Shown: positions 8,863-10,729 of the stretch, piece after piece | Position numbering within the stretch: the stretch's first letter is position 1 | Layout: every line of letters starts with the position of its first letter | From: an uncultured Acidobacteriota bacterium | GTDB lineage: Bacteria > Acidobacteriota > Vicinamibacteria > Vicinamibacterales > UBA8438 | Length of the DNA: 10,729 nucleotides | NCBI GenBank assembly: GCA_913043805.1 | Contig: CAJWMX010000056.1 | Location: 1 to 10,729 of the forward strand | Reading direction: 5' to 3' | Notes under the pieces: generated by a model | The model's database searches: none | The model's input: the letters and a program-made list of their open reading frames with translations, nothing else | What the model was told of the DNA's origin: nothing | Made by a program: the position numbers and the translations under genes

Positions 8863-9309
8863 TCAGCTCGAGGGAGCGCCGAAGAGCGAAACGGCCTTGC
8901 TGCGAGACTCGAGCACGCGCTCACGGTTGAGCTCGGTCTCGCGGACTTCCTCGCAGTCCTTGCACCGCGCGGCGAAGGGCAGGGCCCGAAGCCGCTGTCC
9001 GGCGATCTCGTCTCCACACTCGTAGCAGTAGCCGTAAGTGCCTTCCTCGAGACGAGCCAGTGCCGAACCGATCTTGTTCAGCGTCTCCGCCTTCATCTGG
9101 ATGAGCGCGAACTCCATGTCATCCTGGATGTCAGACTCCGAAGTCTCGGAGGCATCAGCGATCCGGTGAGTGCTCGCCTGCGTGGCCTCGGTCCGGACAT
9201 GCCGGATCTTGTCCTTGACCTCTCCGGCAATCTCGTCGCGCCGCTCCTCGAGGATACGACGGAGCTCGTTATATCGATCATCGTTCATGCCATGCGTCTT
9301 CGTTCTCAT
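8863..9309 (-). CDS. DksA/TraR-family zinc-finger regulator
   Basis: This is a probable RNA-polymerase-binding transcription factor of the DksA/TraR family, acting in the secondary channel. The 148-residue protein has an N-terminal charged coiled coil (about 10-90) and a C-terminal zinc finger with C95, C98, C116 and C119 (C-x2-C-x17-C-x2-C), including GTYGYCYECGDEI and RLRALPFAARCKDC, then a short helical tail. At the coiled-coil tip (about 50-64, IADASETSESDIQDD) the DxxDxA motif of E. coli DksA is not recognisable, although the tip is acidic. So ppGpp-linked activity cannot be assumed, and a TraR/YocK-like role is possible. The start at 9309 is backed by AAGGAG at 9317-9322, 7 nt away. lon follows downstream on the same strand. 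Confidence 0.9.
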   Translation of the reverse strand: MRTKTHGMNDDRYNELRRILEERRDEIAGEVKDKIRHVRTEATQASTHRIADASETSESDIQDDMEFALIQMKAETLNKIGSALARLEEGTYGYCYECGDEIAGQRLRALPFAARCKDCEEVRETELNRERVLESRSKAVSLFGAPSS

Positions 9310-9393
9310 GATACGGCTCCTTCTCGCCCGACCTGCTTGGGTTCCATGCTCGGGATCGTGTCGGATCGAAGCCCCGATTCCAGTAGTCCTTAA

Positions 9394-9409
9394 AGCAATT
9401 TAGATACCA
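9394..9409 (-). promoter_or_regulatory. Candidate sigma-54 (-24/-12) promoter for the dksA-like gene
   Basis: The minus strand reads TGGTATCTAAATTGCT. It matches the sigma-54 consensus TGGYRYRNNNNTTGCW at every specified position but one, with GG and GC exactly 10 nt apart. A transcript would start near 9383, giving a leader of about 74 nt before the ATG at 9309. The site lies in an AT-richer patch (28 of 60 bases G+C over 9361-9420). This is pattern evidence only; no rpoN or activator gene is in the window. Confidence 0.45.
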
Positions 9410-9459
9410 GGACACGACTGGCGGCCACGCCAGACGGATCCATCTCTTACGAACGAATT

Positions 9460-9488
9460 GGGTTGGGATTCGGGAGGGGGAGGGAGGG
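9460..9488 (+). other. G-quadruplex-forming motif
   Basis: Six runs of three or more G are separated by 2, 4, 1, 1 and 1 bases within 29 nt on the plus strand. This exceeds the usual four-run criterion with loops of 1-7 nt. It lies about 50 bp upstream of the sigma-54-like site of the divergent dksA-like gene. Confidence 0.7.
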
Positions 9489-9667
9489 ACGCTGAGGGTT
9501 GTGGATGGCCTTCAGGGATCCCGCTCGCCCAGCCGAGTCCACGCTATCTGACTCATTTACTGAGCTTTACCAGTCCGGTGTGGCGAAAGCTCTTGCCCCC
9601 GCCATCCGGTGTCGATCTCTTAGACGACGAACCCACTGGTTCAGTTCCAGATTTCTTCCGCCACGAG

Positions 9668-9685
9668 TGTCACCTAGAGGTGACA
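9668..9685. promoter_or_regulatory. Perfect dyad, possible operator
   Basis: The arms TGTCACCT and AGGTGACA are perfect 8-bp inverted repeats with two bases between. Such a symmetric site in noncoding DNA resembles a dimeric regulator's binding site. It lies about 100 bp before the possible -35 element of the next gene and about 290 bp before the predicted sigma-54 start, so it could serve either side. As RNA it would form a 7-bp stem with a TAGA loop. Confidence 0.4.
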
Positions 9686-9785
9686 GTCGACCCAAATGCT
9701 TACGGGATCCGAAGTCCGTTGTTGTTGTGTCCTGACGGACTGACGGCGTCCGGAGCCGGCGACCCCACGCGACGTCACGAGGCGA

Positions 9786-9815
9786 TTGACCGGCGGCGCG
9801 GGCGTGTGCCAAGCT
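9786..9815 (+). promoter_or_regulatory. Weak candidate promoter for the cysteine-cluster gene
   Basis: TTGACC (9786-9791) is a good -35 match. CAAGCT (9810-9815), 18 nt downstream, is a poor -10. A start near 9822 would leave a leader of about 14 nt with no visible Shine-Dalgarno sequence. Confidence 0.25.
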
Positions 9816-9835
9816 GAGCCATCTAAATCACGATC

Positions 9836-10507
9836 ATGGCATCCAAGACCTGTCCACTGTGCGAGAAGCGACGCGGGAAGCGTTCCTGCCCGGCCATCGG
9901 CGCACAGATCTGTGCAGCGTGCTGTGGTTCCAAACGGCTGACGGAGATCCAGTGCCCGTCAGATTGCACCTATCTTGTGTCCTCCCAGACACATCCGCCA
10001 GCGGTCGTACAACGCCAGCAGGAACGTGACGCCAGGTTCCTCCTCCCGATCATCTCCGGACTGGGACAACGCCAGTATCAGCTGTTCTTCCTGGTCCAGG
10101 CGACGCTCCACCGGCTGGCCCAGTCAGACGAGTTCTCGGTGGACGACGCGGTCATCAGAGACACCGCGCAGTCGCTCGCCTCCACCTATGAGACGGCAAG
10201 CAAGGGCATCATCTATGAACATCGCGCCACGACGCTCCCCGCCGAGCACCTCGCCCGCGAACTGAAGCCCCTGCTCGAAGGGCAGGACGGTCGCGTCCCG
10301 GTCGCTCGGGAAAGCGACCTCGTGGAGATCCTGCGTCGAATCGAACGGGCCGCCTCGGCGGCAAAGAATGTCCTCGACGGTGGCGACCGCGCGTATCTGG
10401 ATCTCGTGGGCCGACTGCTCCGCCCCGTACCTGGACAGAACCCTCCGACCGGCGGCGGGACCACGCCCGCGGCGGACGACGAGGGACCGTCCGTGATCAT
10501 CCCCTAG
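9836..10507 (+). CDS. Uncharacterised protein with N-terminal eight-cysteine cluster
   Basis: I do not recognise a named family. The 223-residue protein begins with a compact cysteine cluster: C6, C9, C18, C26, C29, C30, C40 and C44 (CPLC, then ICAACCG, then CPSDC), mixed with Arg and Lys. It is large enough to bind two zinc ions or possibly an iron-sulfur centre. Residues about 60-200 look helical (for example RQYQLFFLVQATLHRL and EILRRIERAASAAKNVLDGG), and the last 25 are a Pro/Gly/Asp-rich, probably disordered tail. No signal peptide or membrane segment is visible. Codon use matches the chromosome, so it looks native. No clear Shine-Dalgarno precedes the ATG, but the cluster starts five residues in, which supports this start. 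It lies just upstream of rpmB on the same strand; a link to translation would be guesswork. Confidence 0.8.
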   Translation: MASKTCPLCEKRRGKRSCPAIGAQICAACCGSKRLTEIQCPSDCTYLVSSQTHPPAVVQRQQERDARFLLPIISGLGQRQYQLFFLVQATLHRLAQSDEFSVDDAVIRDTAQSLASTYETASKGIIYEHRATTLPAEHLARELKPLLEGQDGRVPVARESDLVEILRRIERAASAAKNVLDGGDRAYLDLVGRLLRPVPGQNPPTGGGTTPAADDEGPSVIIP

Positions 10508-10547
10508 CCGCCCATGTGGCCAAGCGTGTTCAGTGCGTCACGGGCTG

Positions 10548-10594
10548 CTATCGAGGAATCTCTCTGATACAATTGGGAGTTTGGACCTCGATAG
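10548..10594. repeat. 9-bp inverted repeat flanking the rpmB promoter
   Basis: CTATCGAGG (10548-10556) and CCTCGATAG (10586-10594) are perfect inverted copies 29 nt apart, with the -10 element of rpmB between them. The upstream arm covers the -35/spacer region and the downstream arm lies at or just after the expected transcription start. This layout suits a regulator binding two half-sites, but no regulator is identified. Confidence 0.45.
10565..10573 (+). promoter_or_regulatory. Extended -10 promoter of rpmB
   Basis: TGATACAAT combines the extended -10 TGn element with a 5/6 match to TATAAT. The -35 region near 10545-10550 (CTGCTA) is weak, as is common with extended -10 promoters. Transcription should start near 10580, about 25 nt before the rpmB ATG. 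Confidence 0.6.
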
Positions 10595-10605
10595 AGAGAG
10601 CACTG

Positions 10606-10729
10606 ATGGCGAAGCGTTGTGAGATTTGTGGAAAAGGACCTGCTGCGGGGCGAAACGTCAGTCACGCCCACAACGTGACCCGCCGGCGGTTCCAGGCGAA
10701 CATTCAGCGGGTGAAGGCGGTAGTCAACG
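10606..10729 (+). CDS. rpmB: 50S ribosomal protein L28, 3' end outside window
   Basis: L28 is a small protein of the large ribosomal subunit. The 41 visible residues begin MAKRCEICGKGPAAGRNVSH and continue HAHNVTRRRF, the characteristic L28 N-terminus. C5 and C8 form the first CxxC of the zinc-binding version of L28; the second pair would lie beyond the window. The gene runs off the end of the window. It has its own extended -10 promoter and a purine-rich stretch (AGAGAGAG, ending 5 nt before the ATG) that may act as the ribosome site. It starts 98 nt after the cysteine-cluster gene. Confidence 0.95.
   Translation, partial: MAKRCEICGKGPAAGRNVSHAHNVTRRRFQANIQRVKAVVN

Larger units (their letters stand above)
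9410..9785. other. Intergenic stretch without a convincing gene
   Basis: Between the dksA-like gene and the cysteine-cluster gene I find no ORF with a credible start, ribosome site or coding character. The frames that stay open begin at TTG codons and lack the G+C-rich third positions of the neighbours. G+C is about 54% over 9541-9740 against about 67% over 10201-10380. It holds a G-quadruplex motif (9460-9488), an imperfect 10-bp closing stem with small inner hairpins (9580-9664), a repeated octamer TCCGGTGT (9574 and 9605), and a perfect dyad (9668-9685). It could be regulatory DNA, an undescribed RNA gene, or a decayed or dispersed element. Confidence 0.5.

Noticed and set aside
9580..9664. 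tRNA gene
   Set aside because: A T-arm-like hairpin is present, but the loop lacks the TTCGA core, no 7-bp acceptor plus D-arm and anticodon stem can be formed, and the expected conserved bases are missing.
9567..9812. Minus-strand open frame of 81 codons
   Set aside because: It starts with TTG, has no ribosome site and no coding character; it is better treated as part of the noncoding stretch.
9458..9817. Plus-strand open frames at 9458-9817 and 9499-9735
   Set aside because: Both begin at TTG without a ribosome site, show no recognisable motif and lack the G+C-rich third codon positions of neighbouring genes.

Overview
The window is a high-G+C bacterial chromosome segment made almost entirely of housekeeping genes (about 67% G+C over 10201-10380). 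The lineage is an inference. The GCCYG-type Lgt, the CxxC form of ribosomal protein L28 and the cysteine-cluster protein beside rpmB fit Acidobacteriota (perhaps Vicinamibacteria). Gemmatimonadota or another high-G+C Gram-negative phylum cannot be excluded.

Region 1 (2-6159, plus strand) is a tight six-gene run: ileS (5' end outside the window), lspA, lgt, an RluD-family pseudouridine synthase, a Nudix ADP-ribose pyrophosphatase-like gene and a formamidopyrimidine-DNA glycosylase. The gaps are 9, -20, 21, -4 and 2 nt, so one transcript with translational coupling is likely. lspA and lgt carry out two steps of lipoprotein maturation. ileS and rluD serve translation. The last two genes handle nucleotide metabolites and damaged DNA.

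Region 2 (6175-9309, minus strand) converges on region 1 with 15 nt between stop codons. It holds lon (ATP-dependent protease) and, upstream in the same direction, a DksA/TraR-family zinc-finger regulator. The 252 bp between them are packed with inverted repeats.

Region 3 (9310-9835) is a 526-bp stretch without a convincing gene and with lower G+C (about 54% over 9541-9740). It contains a sigma-54-like -24/-12 site facing the dksA-like gene, a six-run G-quadruplex motif, and an 18-bp dyad with 8-bp perfect arms.

Region 4 (9836-10729, plus strand) has an uncharacterised protein with an eight-cysteine N-terminal cluster. It is followed by rpmB (L28, cut by the window end), whose extended -10 promoter lies between the arms of a 9-bp inverted repeat.

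I found no CRISPR array, insertion sequence, phage gene, toxin-antitoxin pair or clear new multigene system. The points most worth a second look are the zinc-less, eukaryote-like Fpg, the cysteine-cluster protein, and the structured intergenic regions around the dksA-like gene.
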